From Amycolatopsis sp. DSM 110486 (GTDB lineage Bacteria; Actinomycetota; Actinomycetes; Mycobacteriales; Pseudonocardiaceae), in NCBI RefSeq assembly GCF_019468465.1, contig NZ_CP080519.1, forward strand, positions 6,503,001 through 6,567,000: DNA of 64,000 bases, given 5' to 3'. Within the stretch, counting starts at the first letter, position 1. Each line of letters opens with the position of its first letter. The position numbers and the translations under genes are program-made. Shown here piece after piece: positions 7,783 to 15,879 of this stretch. The notes below the pieces were generated by a model. That model saw only the letters and a program-made list of their open reading frames with translations, made no database searches and had not been told where the DNA came from.

Positions 7783-9018
7783 CTACCCGCGCACCACCTG
7801 GGCGATCGCGTCGATGCCACGGTCCAGCTCCTCGCGGCTGATCACCAGCGGGGGAGCGATGCGCAGCGTGTGGTCGTGCGTCTCCTTGCACAGCACGCCC
7901 AGCCCGGCGAGCGCCTCGGAAGCAGCCCGGCCCGCAGGGCCGCCCGGAGCGATGTCCACGCCCGCCCACAGACCGCGGCCGCGAACCGTCGACAGGCCGT
8001 GGCCGACCAAGGCCGACAGCCGTTCATGCAGGTGCGCGCCGAGTTCGATGGAACGCTGCTGGTACTCCCCGGTCTGCAAAAGCCGCACCACGGCGCGGCC
8101 GACGGCGCAGGCCACCGGGTTCCCGCCGAACGTCGAGCCGTGCTCGCCCGGCTTCAGCACACCCAGCACGTCGCGGCTGCCGACCACGGCGGACACGGGC
8201 AGGATGCCGCCGCCGAGGGCCTTGCCGAGGGTGTAGACGTCGGCGCGCACGCCCTCGTGGTCCAGGGCCAGCACGGTGCCCGTCCGGGCGAGGCCCGACT
8301 GGATCTCGTCGGCGATGAGCAGCACGCCGTTCTCGTCGCAGGCGCGGCGCACGTCGGCGAAGTAGCCGGCCGGCGGCACGATCACGCCGGCCTCGCCCTG
8401 CACCGGTTCCAGCAGGACCGCGGCCGTGCGCGGGGTGATGGCGGCGCGCAGGGCGGCCGCGTCGCCGTAGGGGACCGTGACGAAGCCCGGCGTGAACGGG
8501 CCGAAGCCGGCGCGCGCGGTCTCGTCGGTGGAGAACGAGACGATCGTGGTGGTGCGGCCGTGGAAGTTCGAGCCGGCGACCACGATCTCGGCCGTGCCGT
8601 CGGGCACGCCCTTGACCTGGTGCGCCCACTTGCGCGCCACCTTCACCGCCGACTCCACGGCCTCGGCGCCGGAGTTCATCGGCAGCACCATCTCGGTGCC
8701 GGTCAGCTCGGCGAGCTCGCGGCAGAACAGCCCGAGCTGGTCGTGGTGGAACGCGCGCGAGGTCAGCGTGACCCGGCCCAGCTGCTCCACGGCCGCGGCG
8801 ATCAGGGCGGGGTGGCGGTGGCCGAAGTTCAGGGCGGAGTAACCGGACAGGAAGTCGAGGTAGCGCTTGCCCTCGACGTCGGTCACCGTCGCACCCTCGG
8901 CTTCGGTGATCACGACGGGCAGCGGGTGGTAGTTGTGCGTGCTCCACCGCTCGTCGAGCTCGATGAAGCCGTCGGCGGAGGCAGGGATGGCGGTCTCCCG
9001 ACCGGCGAGCGTTGTCAT
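7783..9018 (-). CDS. rocD: ornithine--oxo-acid transaminase
   Basis: A 411-residue class III PLP aminotransferase. Landmarks are YLDFLSGYSALNFGHRHP, LPMNSGAEAVESAVKVARKW, HGRTTTIVSFST, the PLP-binding block LLIADEIQSGLARTG and the Schiff-base lysine in YTLGKALGGG, then STFGGNPVA. These match ornithine delta-aminotransferases, which convert ornithine and 2-oxoglutarate to glutamate semialdehyde and glutamate in arginine breakdown. No partner arginase or dimethylargininase gene is adjacent. ATG 9018 starts the homologous region. The upstream gap of about 140 nt holds a divergent ArsR promoter. Confidence 0.9.
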   Translation of the reverse strand: MTTLAGRETAIPASADGFIELDERWSTHNYHPLPVVITEAEGATVTDVEGKRYLDFLSGYSALNFGHRHPALIAAAVEQLGRVTLTSRAFHHDQLGLFCRELAELTGTEMVLPMNSGAEAVESAVKVARKWAHQVKGVPDGTAEIVVAGSNFHGRTTTIVSFSTDETARAGFGPFTPGFVTVPYGDAAALRAAITPRTAAVLLEPVQGEAGVIVPPAGYFADVRRACDENGVLLIADEIQSGLARTGTVLALDHEGVRADVYTLGKALGGGILPVSAVVGSRDVLGVLKPGEHGSTFGGNPVACAVGRAVVRLLQTGEYQQRSIELGAHLHERLSALVGHGLSTVRGRGLWAGVDIAPGGPAGRAASEALAGLGVLCKETHDHTLRIAPPLVISREELDRGIDAIAQVVRG

Positions 9019-9140
9019 GCGTTCAGGCTAGATCCAACTGGCGGGGACTTCAGCCGGGAAACGTTGCTTTCACCCGGCGTTCGTTGCGCAGTCAGGCGGT
9101 TCGACCGGCGAATCGATGCGTGGCATTGACGGCCGTCATT

Positions 9141-9158
9141 GGTAAGCTGTAACTTACC
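9141..9158. promoter_or_regulatory. palindromic ArsR operator overlapping a -10 box
   Basis: GGTAAG at 9141-9146 and CTTACC at 9153-9158 form a perfect inverted repeat with a 6-nt centre. TAACTT inside it (9150-9155) is a plausible -10 box, 7 nt before GTG 9163. A repressor bound here would block its own promoter. Confidence 0.6.
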
Positions 9159-9162
9159 GTTC

Positions 9163-9495
9163 GTGGCGACTTACGGAAGCAACCAGCTCTCCGCCCTCGC
9201 CGACCCGTCGCGGCGCGCGATCTTCGAAGCGCTGCGCGACGGGCCGCGCGCGGTGGGGGAGCTGGCCGCGACGTTGCCGATCAGCCGTCCGGCGGTCTCG
9301 CAGCACCTGAAGGTGCTCAAGGAGGCGGGCCTGGTCGTCGACCAGGCGGCCGGGACGAAACGGCTGTACCGGCTTCGCCCCGAAGGGATCGCCGCGCTGC
9401 GCGCCTACCTCGACGAGATGTGGTCGGACGCGCTGAGTTCGTTCGCGAAGCAAGCTGAAGCCACCGCCCCCAAGCGAGGAAGCGAAGAGCCATGA
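9163..9495 (+). CDS. ArsR-family transcriptional regulator
   Basis: A 110-residue winged-helix regulator. SALADPSRRAIFEALRDGPR, then SRPAVSQHLKVLKEAGLV (recognition helix) and GTKRLYRLRPEGIAALRAYL are standard ArsR blocks. No cysteine metal-binding site is present, so it belongs to the non-metal group often paired with SRPBCC proteins. I prefer GTG 9163 because an upstream TTG at 9139 would place the palindromic operator inside the coding region. Its stop overlaps the next start (ATGA at 9492), coupling it to the SRPBCC gene it probably controls. Confidence 0.88.
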   Translation: MATYGSNQLSALADPSRRAIFEALRDGPRAVGELAATLPISRPAVSQHLKVLKEAGLVVDQAAGTKRLYRLRPEGIAALRAYLDEMWSDALSSFAKQAEATAPKRGSEEP

Positions 9496-9959
9496 CACTC
9501 GAACCGATCCGCAAGACGATCACCGTCGCCTGCTCGCGCGAGCACGCGTTCAAGGTCTACACCGAGGGTTTCGACAGCTGGTGGCCCCGCGAGCACCATC
9601 TGGGCGAGGGCTCGCTCGCCGAGGTGGTCCTCGAATCGGGAGAAGGTGGACGCTGGTACGAGCGGCTCACCGACGGGTCCGAGTGCGTCTGGGGTCACGT
9701 GCTCGTCTGGGAGCCACCCGGCCGAGTGGTTCTGTCGTGGCAGATCGACGGGGACTGGAAGATCGATCCGGACCCGACACGCGCGAGCGAGATCGAGGTT
9801 GTTTTCACCGAGGAGGGGCCCGGGACCACGCGAGTCGAGGTCGAACACCGCGCGTTCGAGCGGCACGGCGCCACCGCCGAGAAGGTCCGCGACGGCGTGA
9901 ACACCGAGGGTGGCTGGAACGGACTGCTGAAGCTCTTCGCCGCGAAGGCCGCTGCCTGA
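9492..9959 (+). CDS. SRPBCC (AHSA1-like) domain protein
   Basis: A 155-residue START/SRPBCC-fold protein. KTITVACSREHAFKVYTEGF is the usual first strand and helix, followed by GGRWYERLTDGSE, PGRVVLSWQI and TRVEVEHRAFERHG. It overlaps the ArsR gene by four bases. ArsR/SRPBCC pairs are widespread in actinobacteria; the SRPBCC partner is thought to bind a hydrophobic ligand, but none is known here. Confidence 0.86.
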   Translation: MTLEPIRKTITVACSREHAFKVYTEGFDSWWPREHHLGEGSLAEVVLESGEGGRWYERLTDGSECVWGHVLVWEPPGRVVLSWQIDGDWKIDPDPTRASEIEVVFTEEGPGTTRVEVEHRAFERHGATAEKVRDGVNTEGGWNGLLKLFAAKAAA

Positions 9960-9974
9960 GGTTATCGTCGCCGG

Positions 9975-10826
9975 ATGGCGAAGAACGACAACGGGACCCG
10001 GGTCCGCGACGCGCTCCGTGCCACGGCGGAGCTGCCGGATCCGGGGTCCTCACCCGTCGGGCCGGGCAAGAAGGGCAAGGGCGAGAAGAAACTTGCCACC
10101 GCCGGCGAGCGGCTCGACGCCTTGCAGGAGGCGCTGTATGCCGAGGGCACGAGCGGCGGCGGCCGCAGCGTGTTGCTCGTGCTGCAGGGCATGGACACCT
10201 CCGGCAAGGGCGGCACCGTCCGGCACGTGCTGGGCCTGGTGAACCCGATGGGCGTGCGCTACAAGGGCTTCAAGGTGCCCACCCCCGCCGAACGCCGCCA
10301 CGATTTCCTGTGGCGCATCCGCAGGGAGCTGCCGGCGTCGGGCCAGATCGGCGTGTTCGACCGGTCGCACTACGAGGACGTGCTCGTGCCCCGCGTGTCC
10401 GGTCTGCTGACCGCGGCCGAACGGCGCAGCCGGATCTCGCAGATCAACGCGTTCGAGGAAGAGGTCGTGGCGGGTGGCACCACGATCGTCAAGGTGTTCC
10501 TGCACATCTCGCCCGAGGAGCAGCTGCGCCGGCTCGTCTCGCGGCTGGAACGGCCGGAGAAGATCTGGAAGTTCGCGCCGTCCGACGTCGAGGCCCGCGG
10601 CCGCTGGGACGCCTACGCGCAGGCGTACGCCGACCTGCTCGCGCGCACGTCCACCGAGCACGCGCCGTGGTACGTCGTGCCGGCCGACCGCAAGTGGTAC
10701 CGCAACTGGGCTGTCGCCGAGCTGCTGATCGAGACGATGACGGAGATGGCGCCGCAGTTCCCGGAGCCGCACTTCGACGTCGGCGAGCAGCTGGCGATGC
10801 TGAAGGGTGATGGCGTGCCGGCCTGA
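9975..10826 (+). CDS. ppk2: polyphosphate kinase 2 family protein
   Basis: A 283-residue PPK2-type P-loop kinase. Walker A is LLVLQGMDTSGKGGT, the phosphate-binding lid contains KVPTPAERRHDFLWR, and the Walker B/Asp block is VFDRSHYEDVLVPRV; WKFAPSDVEARGRWDAY is also typical. These enzymes transfer phosphate between polyphosphate and nucleoside mono- or diphosphates. The lysine-rich N-terminus (KKGKGEKK) could help bind polyphosphate; that is inference. TATCGT at 9963-9968 lies 6 nt before ATG 9975, a leaderless pattern, though read-through from the SRPBCC gene 15 nt upstream is also likely. Confidence 0.88.
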   Translation: MAKNDNGTRVRDALRATAELPDPGSSPVGPGKKGKGEKKLATAGERLDALQEALYAEGTSGGGRSVLLVLQGMDTSGKGGTVRHVLGLVNPMGVRYKGFKVPTPAERRHDFLWRIRRELPASGQIGVFDRSHYEDVLVPRVSGLLTAAERRSRISQINAFEEEVVAGGTTIVKVFLHISPEEQLRRLVSRLERPEKIWKFAPSDVEARGRWDAYAQAYADLLARTSTEHAPWYVVPADRKWYRNWAVAELLIETMTEMAPQFPEPHFDVGEQLAMLKGDGVPA

Positions 10827-10846
10827 TCGTCTGGAAGAGTGCGGGC

Positions 10847-12958
10847 GTGACCGACTCTGTTCTCGACGACGTTCCGTTCCTCCGCCGCCAGGCCCGCACG
10901 CAGCGCTTCACCCTCGGCGCCCCCAAGCAGTTCCGCGTGGCCCCGGACGGCTCGCGCGTGCTGTTCCTGCGCAGCGAGACGGGCACGGACCCGCGGCACA
11001 GCCTGTGGTCGCTCGATCTCGCGAGTGGTGCGGAGTCCAAGCTCGTCGACGCCGCGGAGCTGCTGCCCGGCGAGGAGGACCTGCCGCCGGAGGAGCGGGC
11101 GCGGCGCGAGCGCGCGCGGGAGACCGGTGGCGGCGTGGTCGCCTACGGCGTGGACGACGCGTTCACCGTCGTCACCTTCACGTTGTCCGGCAAGCTCTAC
11201 ACGCTCGACTTGGCCACCGGCGCGACCGCGGTGCTCGTCGACGGCTCGGTCGTCGACCCGCGGCCCAATCCGACGGGCACGCACGTCGCCTACGTCCGCG
11301 ACCGCCGCCTGCGCGTGATCGAGCTGGCCACGGGTACCGACCGCGCACTCGTCGGGGAAGACGGTGACGACATCGCGTGGGGCCTCGCGGAGTTCATCGC
11401 CGCCGAGGAGATGGACCGCACGCGCGGCTACTGGTGGGCGCCGGACGGGCAGAGCCTCATCGCCGAGCGCTCCGACCGCGGCCCCGTGCCGCGCTGGACC
11501 ATCGGCGACCCCGCGAACCCGGACCACCCGGCCAACGTCGTGGCCTACCCGTCGGCGGGCTCGCCCAACGCCGTGGTGTCGCTCGCGGTGCTCGGCCTGG
11601 ACGGCAGCCGCATCGACGTCGAGCGCGGCGACTGGGAGTACCTGGTCACGGTGCACTGGTCGGCCGGCGGCGCGCCGCTGCTCGCGGTGCAGCCGCGCGA
11701 CCAGAAGCGTCTCACCGTGCTGGCGCTCGACCCGGCCGACGGCTCCGTGAGCGAGCTGCACACCGAGTCCGACGAGCACTGGGTCGACATCGTCCAGGGC
11801 GTGCCGGCGTGGACTTCCGACGGCCGGCTCGTCACCGCCAGCGCGGCTGACGGCGATCACCGGCTCGTGGTGGCGGGGGAGCCCGCCACTCCGCCGGGGA
11901 CGCAGCTGCGCGCGGTGCTGCACGCGGGCGAGCAGGTGCTCTTCACCGCGTCGGAGGCCGACTCCACGCAGATCCACGTCTACCGCACCGGCTCCGGCGG
12001 CGTGCAGCGGCTGTCCACTCAGGACGGCGTGCACGGCGGCTCCGGCAGCGCGGAGTTGACCGTGCTCACGGAGTGGAGCCTCGCGCACAGTGGCCCGGTG
12101 GTCACCGTCCTGCGCGACGGCACCGAGGTCGGTCGGATCTCGTCGTCCACTGTGGACCCCGAGATCGACCCGAACCTCAGCTGGCTCACGCTGGGGGAGC
12201 GCGGCCTGCGCGCCGCCCTGGTGCTCCCGCGCGGCTACGAACCCAGTGAGGGCAAGCTGCCCGTGCTCCTCGACCCGTACGGCGGCCCGCACGCCCAGCG
12301 CGTGCTCCAGAGCCGCAACGCTTTCCTCACCCCGCAGTGGCTCGCCGACCAGGGCTTCGCCGTGCTCGTCACCGACGGCCGCGGCTCGCCCGGCCGCGGC
12401 CCGGCCTGGGAGCGGGAGATCGCGGGCAAGCTCGCCGACGTCACCCTCGCCGACCAGGTCGACGCCCTGCACGCCGCCGCGGCCGACCACCCGGAGCTGG
12501 ACCTCGAACGCGTCGCCATCCGCGGCTGGTCCTACGGCGGTTATCTTTCGGCCCTCGCCGTGCTCCGCCGCCCGGACGTCTTCCACGCCGCCGTCGCCGG
12601 CGCGCCCGTCACCGACTGGGCCCTCTACGACACCCACTACACCGAGCGCTACCTGGGCACACCGCAGGACGCCCCCGCGGTCTACGAGCACAACTCCTTG
12701 ATCGCCGACGCCGGCGAGCTGTCCCGCGCCCTGCTCATCGTCCACGGCCTCGCCGACGACAACGTCTTCCCGGCGCACTCCCTGCGCCTGTCCGGCGCGC
12801 TGCTGGCGAAGGGCCGCCCCCACGTCTTCCTTCCGTTGGCCGGGGCGACCCACATGACCCCGCAGGCCGAGGAGGTCGCGGAAAACCTGATGCGCACGCA
12901 GGTCGACTGGATCCTGCGTGAGCTCGCCGCCGTCACCGTCGACAAGGAGAACGCATGA
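10847..12958 (+). CDS. S9-family prolyl oligopeptidase (dipeptidyl-peptidase IV type)
   Basis: A 703-residue peptidase with an N-terminal beta-propeller (DPP-IV type, about residues 1-450) and a C-terminal alpha/beta hydrolase. The catalytic triad is readable: Ser562 in GWSYGGY, Asp637 in GLADDNVFP and His669 in GATHM. DPYGGPHAQRV precedes the nucleophile as in DPP-IV. No signal peptide is seen, so it is probably cytoplasmic. It would release N-terminal dipeptides from short proline- or alanine-containing peptides. GTG 10847 begins the protein; its stop overlaps the LLM gene (ATGA), so the two are coupled. Confidence 0.9.
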   Translation: MTDSVLDDVPFLRRQARTQRFTLGAPKQFRVAPDGSRVLFLRSETGTDPRHSLWSLDLASGAESKLVDAAELLPGEEDLPPEERARRERARETGGGVVAYGVDDAFTVVTFTLSGKLYTLDLATGATAVLVDGSVVDPRPNPTGTHVAYVRDRRLRVIELATGTDRALVGEDGDDIAWGLAEFIAAEEMDRTRGYWWAPDGQSLIAERSDRGPVPRWTIGDPANPDHPANVVAYPSAGSPNAVVSLAVLGLDGSRIDVERGDWEYLVTVHWSAGGAPLLAVQPRDQKRLTVLALDPADGSVSELHTESDEHWVDIVQGVPAWTSDGRLVTASAADGDHRLVVAGEPATPPGTQLRAVLHAGEQVLFTASEADSTQIHVYRTGSGGVQRLSTQDGVHGGSGSAELTVLTEWSLAHSGPVVTVLRDGTEVGRISSSTVDPEIDPNLSWLTLGERGLRAALVLPRGYEPSEGKLPVLLDPYGGPHAQRVLQSRNAFLTPQWLADQGFAVLVTDGRGSPGRGPAWEREIAGKLADVTLADQVDALHAAAADHPELDLERVAIRGWSYGGYLSALAVLRRPDVFHAAVAGAPVTDWALYDTHYTERYLGTPQDAPAVYEHNSLIADAGELSRALLIVHGLADDNVFPAHSLRLSGALLAKGRPHVFLPLAGATHMTPQAEEVAENLMRTQVDWILRELAAVTVDKENA

Positions 12959-13908
12959 ACCGGTGGGGCCTGACCATCCCGCTCACGGGGGTGCCGCTGC
13001 TCGAGCACCGCGCCCTCGTGGAACAACTGCCCGACCTGGGCTACACCGACGCGTGGACGGCCGAAACCGCCGGCACCGACGCCTTCACCCCGCTGGTGCT
13101 GGCTTCGCAGTGGGCCCCGCAGCTACGCCTCGGCACCGCCATCGTGCCCGTGTATACGCGCGGCCCCGGCCTCCTCGCCATGAGCGCCTCGACCCTCGCC
13201 GAACTCGCCCCGGGCCGCTTCGTCCTCGGCATCGGCGCCTCCTCCCCGGTCATCGTCGAAGGCTGGAACGGCGCAGAGTTCAAGGACCCCTTCGCCCGCA
13301 CCCGCGACACCCTGCACTTCCTCCGCAGCGCCCTGGCCGGCGAGAAGGTCACCGAGTCCTACGAGACCTTCTCCGTCAACAAGTTCCGCCTCGAACGCGC
13401 CCCCGACCCCGCCCCGTCGGTCATGCTCGCCGCCCTCCGCCCCGGCATGCTCCGCCTAGCCGCGGCGGAAGCGGATGGCGCCATCACCAACTGGCTGGCC
13501 GCCACCGACGTCCCCCAGATACGCAAGGTCATCGGCCCCGACGTCGAACTCGCCGCCCGCATCTTCGTCTGCCCCACCGAAGACAAAGACGCCGCCCGCG
13601 CCCTGGGCCGCATGATGATCTCCAGCTACCTCACCGTCCCCGTCTACGCCAAATTCCACGACTGGCTGGGCCGCGGCGACGCCCTCGCCCCCATGCACAC
13701 CGCCTGGGCCGCCGGCGACCGCAAAAAAGCCAACGAAGTCATCCCCGACTCCGTCGTCGACTCCCTGGTCATCCACGGCAGCGTCGACTCCTGCCGCGAC
13801 CAGATCCAGTCCTATGTGGACAACGGCCTCACTACCCCCATCATCGCCCTCCTCCCCACCGGCAACGACCCCTTCGACCTAGCCAAGGGCCTGGCCCCGA
13901 AGCGCTGA
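12955..13908 (+). CDS. LLM-class F420-dependent oxidoreductase
   Basis: A 317-residue luciferase-like monooxygenase-fold protein. MNRWGLTIPLTGVP, LGTAIVPVYTRGPGLLAMSA, APGRFVLGIGASSPVIVEGWNG and the late ALLPTGND block match the F420-dependent LLM group (TIGR03857-like). It may use reduced F420 to reduce or oxidise an unidentified substrate. It overlaps the S9 peptidase gene by four bases. Third codon positions are strongly biased to C, more than in genes to either side, as part of a C-rich zone. Confidence 0.85.
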   Translation: MNRWGLTIPLTGVPLLEHRALVEQLPDLGYTDAWTAETAGTDAFTPLVLASQWAPQLRLGTAIVPVYTRGPGLLAMSASTLAELAPGRFVLGIGASSPVIVEGWNGAEFKDPFARTRDTLHFLRSALAGEKVTESYETFSVNKFRLERAPDPAPSVMLAALRPGMLRLAAAEADGAITNWLAATDVPQIRKVIGPDVELAARIFVCPTEDKDAARALGRMMISSYLTVPVYAKFHDWLGRGDALAPMHTAWAAGDRKKANEVIPDSVVDSLVIHGSVDSCRDQIQSYVDNGLTTPIIALLPTGNDPFDLAKGLAPKR

Positions 13909-13922
13909 CCCCCGCACCACCC

Positions 13923-13984
13923 AAACGCCCCAATGCGGCATCCGTTGCACCCACTGCACCGAGCGCCACATTGGGGCGCTTTTG
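13923..13984. repeat. dispersed inverted repeat, copy 1
   Basis: CGCCCCAATG (13926-13935) pairs with CATTGGGGCG (13969-13978). The arms enclose a GCACC-rich middle, and TTTT follows the right arm. It lies 15 nt after the LLM gene stop and could fold as a terminator hairpin. The same arms recur near 54.0 and 62.8 kb. Confidence 0.75.
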
Positions 13985-13997
13985 TCACCCCTCAACC

Positions 13998-14138
13998 CCC
14001 ACCCGGCAACGCAACTCGCCCACACCCCAGCTCCCCGCGCTCTTGCCTCTACCCAACCCCCACCCGGCCACGCAACTCACCGCCCCACCCAACCTCCCGC
14101 GCTCTTGCCCTCGGCAACTCCCACCCGGCAACGCAACC
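13998..14138. repeat. degenerate tandem repeat, about 61-bp period
   Basis: CCCACCCGGCAACGCAACTC occurs near 13998, 14059 and 14119 with one or two changes. The intervening segments also share a CCGCGCTCTTGCC piece. No function is evident. Confidence 0.6.
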
Positions 14139-14401
14139 CACGAACTCCCCAACCCCTCCCCGCATCCTTCCCCCGCCCGGCCCCCCGATCTCTACCGTCG
14201 TGACAATCAAAAATCGGGGTGCCCATCTCCGCCCGAAAACCGGCAATGGTGCGCTCCGCGCGCCGAGCCGTCCCCAAACCGCCCTCCGACCCCCCCAATC
14301 GGCCGACGCAACAACCCCACCCGCCCCACCATCCTGAACACGCAGGAACACAGAGGACCCACCCCGTCCTCTACCACTGGGTATCCGTATTGTTGCATAG
14401 G

Positions 14402-14420
14402 GTAGGCAAGGTTACCCTAA
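14402..14420. promoter_or_regulatory. iron box (IdeR/DmdR-type operator)
   Basis: GTAGGCAAGGTTACCCTAA matches the actinobacterial iron-box consensus TTAGGTTAGGCTAACCTAA at 14 of 19 positions. It ends 13 nt before the ATG of the siderophore operon and would let an iron-bound DtxR-family repressor shut the operon when iron is ample. Confidence 0.75.
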
Positions 14421-14433
14421 GAAAGGCGGCTCC

Positions 14434-15879
14434 ATGGGTGGAGATTCAGCGACCTGGCTGGCCGGCGGTCGCGACGGCGCAGCACACCTCACCGAACTCC
14501 TCCCCATCGCCGTCCACGGCATGGCAACAGGCATCACCGAACGCAACGGCCCCATCCCCTCCGGCGGCCCCGCCACCGTCGCCGCTTCCCTGGCCGCCTC
14601 CGGCGGCACCCAACACCTCCCCAAAACCGGCATCGGCGCCGAACAAGCCCTCCACCACTACTCAACCCTCCTAGCCGCCGGCACCGCCGACCCGTCAGAC
14701 CCGGCCTGCGCCGCCCACCTCCACTGCCCCCCACTGGCCGTCTCCGTCGCAGCAGACGTAGTAGCCGCAGCCATGAACCCCTCCATGGACTCCTGGGACC
14801 AAGCCCCCATGGCCAGCGAACTCGAAGCAGAATTCCTCACCGGCATCGCCCACCTCTGCTTCCCCAACACCCCGACCGCCGACGCAGTAGTCACCTCCGG
14901 CGGCACCGAATCCAACCTCCTCGGCCTCCTCCTGGCGAGAGAATCCACGGCAGGAACCATCCGCCCAGTCTGCGGTGCGAACTCCCACCACAGCGTCGCC
15001 CGCGCCGCTTGGCTCCTCGGCCTCCCCGCGCCCGTCGTCGTCCGCTGCCAAGACGACCGCATGATCCCCGCCGCCCTCGCAGAAGCCCTGGCCCCCCTCG
15101 GCGCCTCCGCCGTAGTGGTCGCCACGGCCGGCACCACCAACACCGGCCGCATCGACCCCCTCGAGGAAATCGCCCGCATCTGCCGCCTCTCCGGCGCCCG
15201 CCTCCATGTCGACGCGGCCTACGGCGGTTTGCTCCTCTGCAGCGAATCCCTCGCCCCCCGCGTCGCCGGCCTGGAACTGGCCGACTCCGTCGCCCTCGAC
15301 ATGCACAAGTTCGGCTGGCAACCCGTCGCCGCAGGCCTCTTCGGCGCGAGAAACGCGGCAGATCTCTCCGCACTGACCGTCCGCGCCGAGTACCTCAACG
15401 CCGACGACGACACCGAAGCCGGTCTGCCCGACCTGCTCGGCCGCTCGATCCGCACCTCCCGCCGCCCCGACGCGTTCCGCATGGCCGTGACCGTCCGCGC
15501 GCTCGGCACCGAAGGCCTCGGCGCCCTCGTCGAACGCTGCTGCGCCACCGCGACCGAGGTCAACGAGCTGGTGGAACGCCACCCGGCGCTGCAGTCGTGG
15601 GGCAAACCGGAGCTGTCCACGGTTGTCTTCCGCCCGCGCGGCGCCGACGACGACCTCGTCGCCCGCGTCCGCCGCACACTGCTGGAAGCCGGCACGGCCG
15701 TGATCGGCCGCGGCGCCCTGCCGACCGGCCCGGACGGCGCCTCGCAGCTGTGGCTCAAGCTCACTCTGCTGCACCCGCACACCACCGCCGAGGACTACGT
15801 CGCCCTCCTCGACCAGGTCGTCGCCACGGCCGCGGCCGAGCGCGCAGTGACCGCACCGCAAAGCCCGGTCGCCTCGTGA
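14434..15879 (+). CDS. siderophore-type PLP-dependent amino acid decarboxylase (DesA-like)
   Basis: A 481-residue group II PLP decarboxylase. HLHCPPLAVSVAADVVAAAMNPS, then VTSGGTESNLLGLLLAR, HVDAAYGGLLL and the PLP lysine in ALDMHKFGW are the family hallmarks. DesA-like members decarboxylate lysine (giving cadaverine) or related diamino acids for hydroxamate siderophores. It opens a four-gene operon behind an iron box and overlaps the hydroxylase gene by four bases. The first two thirds are unusually C-rich on the coding strand; the last third has the normal G/C balance, which could mark a recombination junction or a local mutational bias. Confidence 0.87.
   Translation: MGGDSATWLAGGRDGAAHLTELLPIAVHGMATGITERNGPIPSGGPATVAASLAASGGTQHLPKTGIGAEQALHHYSTLLAAGTADPSDPACAAHLHCPPLAVSVAADVVAAAMNPSMDSWDQAPMASELEAEFLTGIAHLCFPNTPTADAVVTSGGTESNLLGLLLARESTAGTIRPVCGANSHHSVARAAWLLGLPAPVVVRCQDDRMIPAALAEALAPLGASAVVVATAGTTNTGRIDPLEEIARICRLSGARLHVDAAYGGLLLCSESLAPRVAGLELADSVALDMHKFGWQPVAAGLFGARNAADLSALTVRAEYLNADDDTEAGLPDLLGRSIRTSRRPDAFRMAVTVRALGTEGLGALVERCCATATEVNELVERHPALQSWGKPELSTVVFRPRGADDDLVARVRRTLLEAGTAVIGRGALPTGPDGASQLWLKLTLLHPHTTAEDYVALLDQVVATAAAERAVTAPQSPVAS

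Larger units (their letters stand above)
13909..14433. other. 525-nt C-rich intergenic region
   Basis: No convincing gene. The stretch holds a copy of the dispersed inverted repeat (13923-13984), a degenerate three-unit tandem repeat (13998-14138), a long C-rich segment on the + strand, and the promoter with iron box of the siderophore operon at its right end. Short open frames on the minus strand here are all low-complexity. Confidence 0.7.

Noticed and set aside
6367..9129. A 920-codon + strand frame opposite the DUF2252 and rocD genes
   Set aside because: The minus-strand proteins have clear family motifs; the + strand product is compositional noise.
9139..9162. TTG 9139 as the start of the ArsR gene
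   Set aside because: It would put the palindromic operator and -10 box within the coding region; GTG 9163 fits the family start.
14049..14351. Several short frames on the minus strand in the 13.9-14.4 kb spacer
   Set aside because: They overlap each other in different frames, consist of Gly/Arg/Val-rich sequence and cover a tandem repeat; no ribosome-binding site was convincing.
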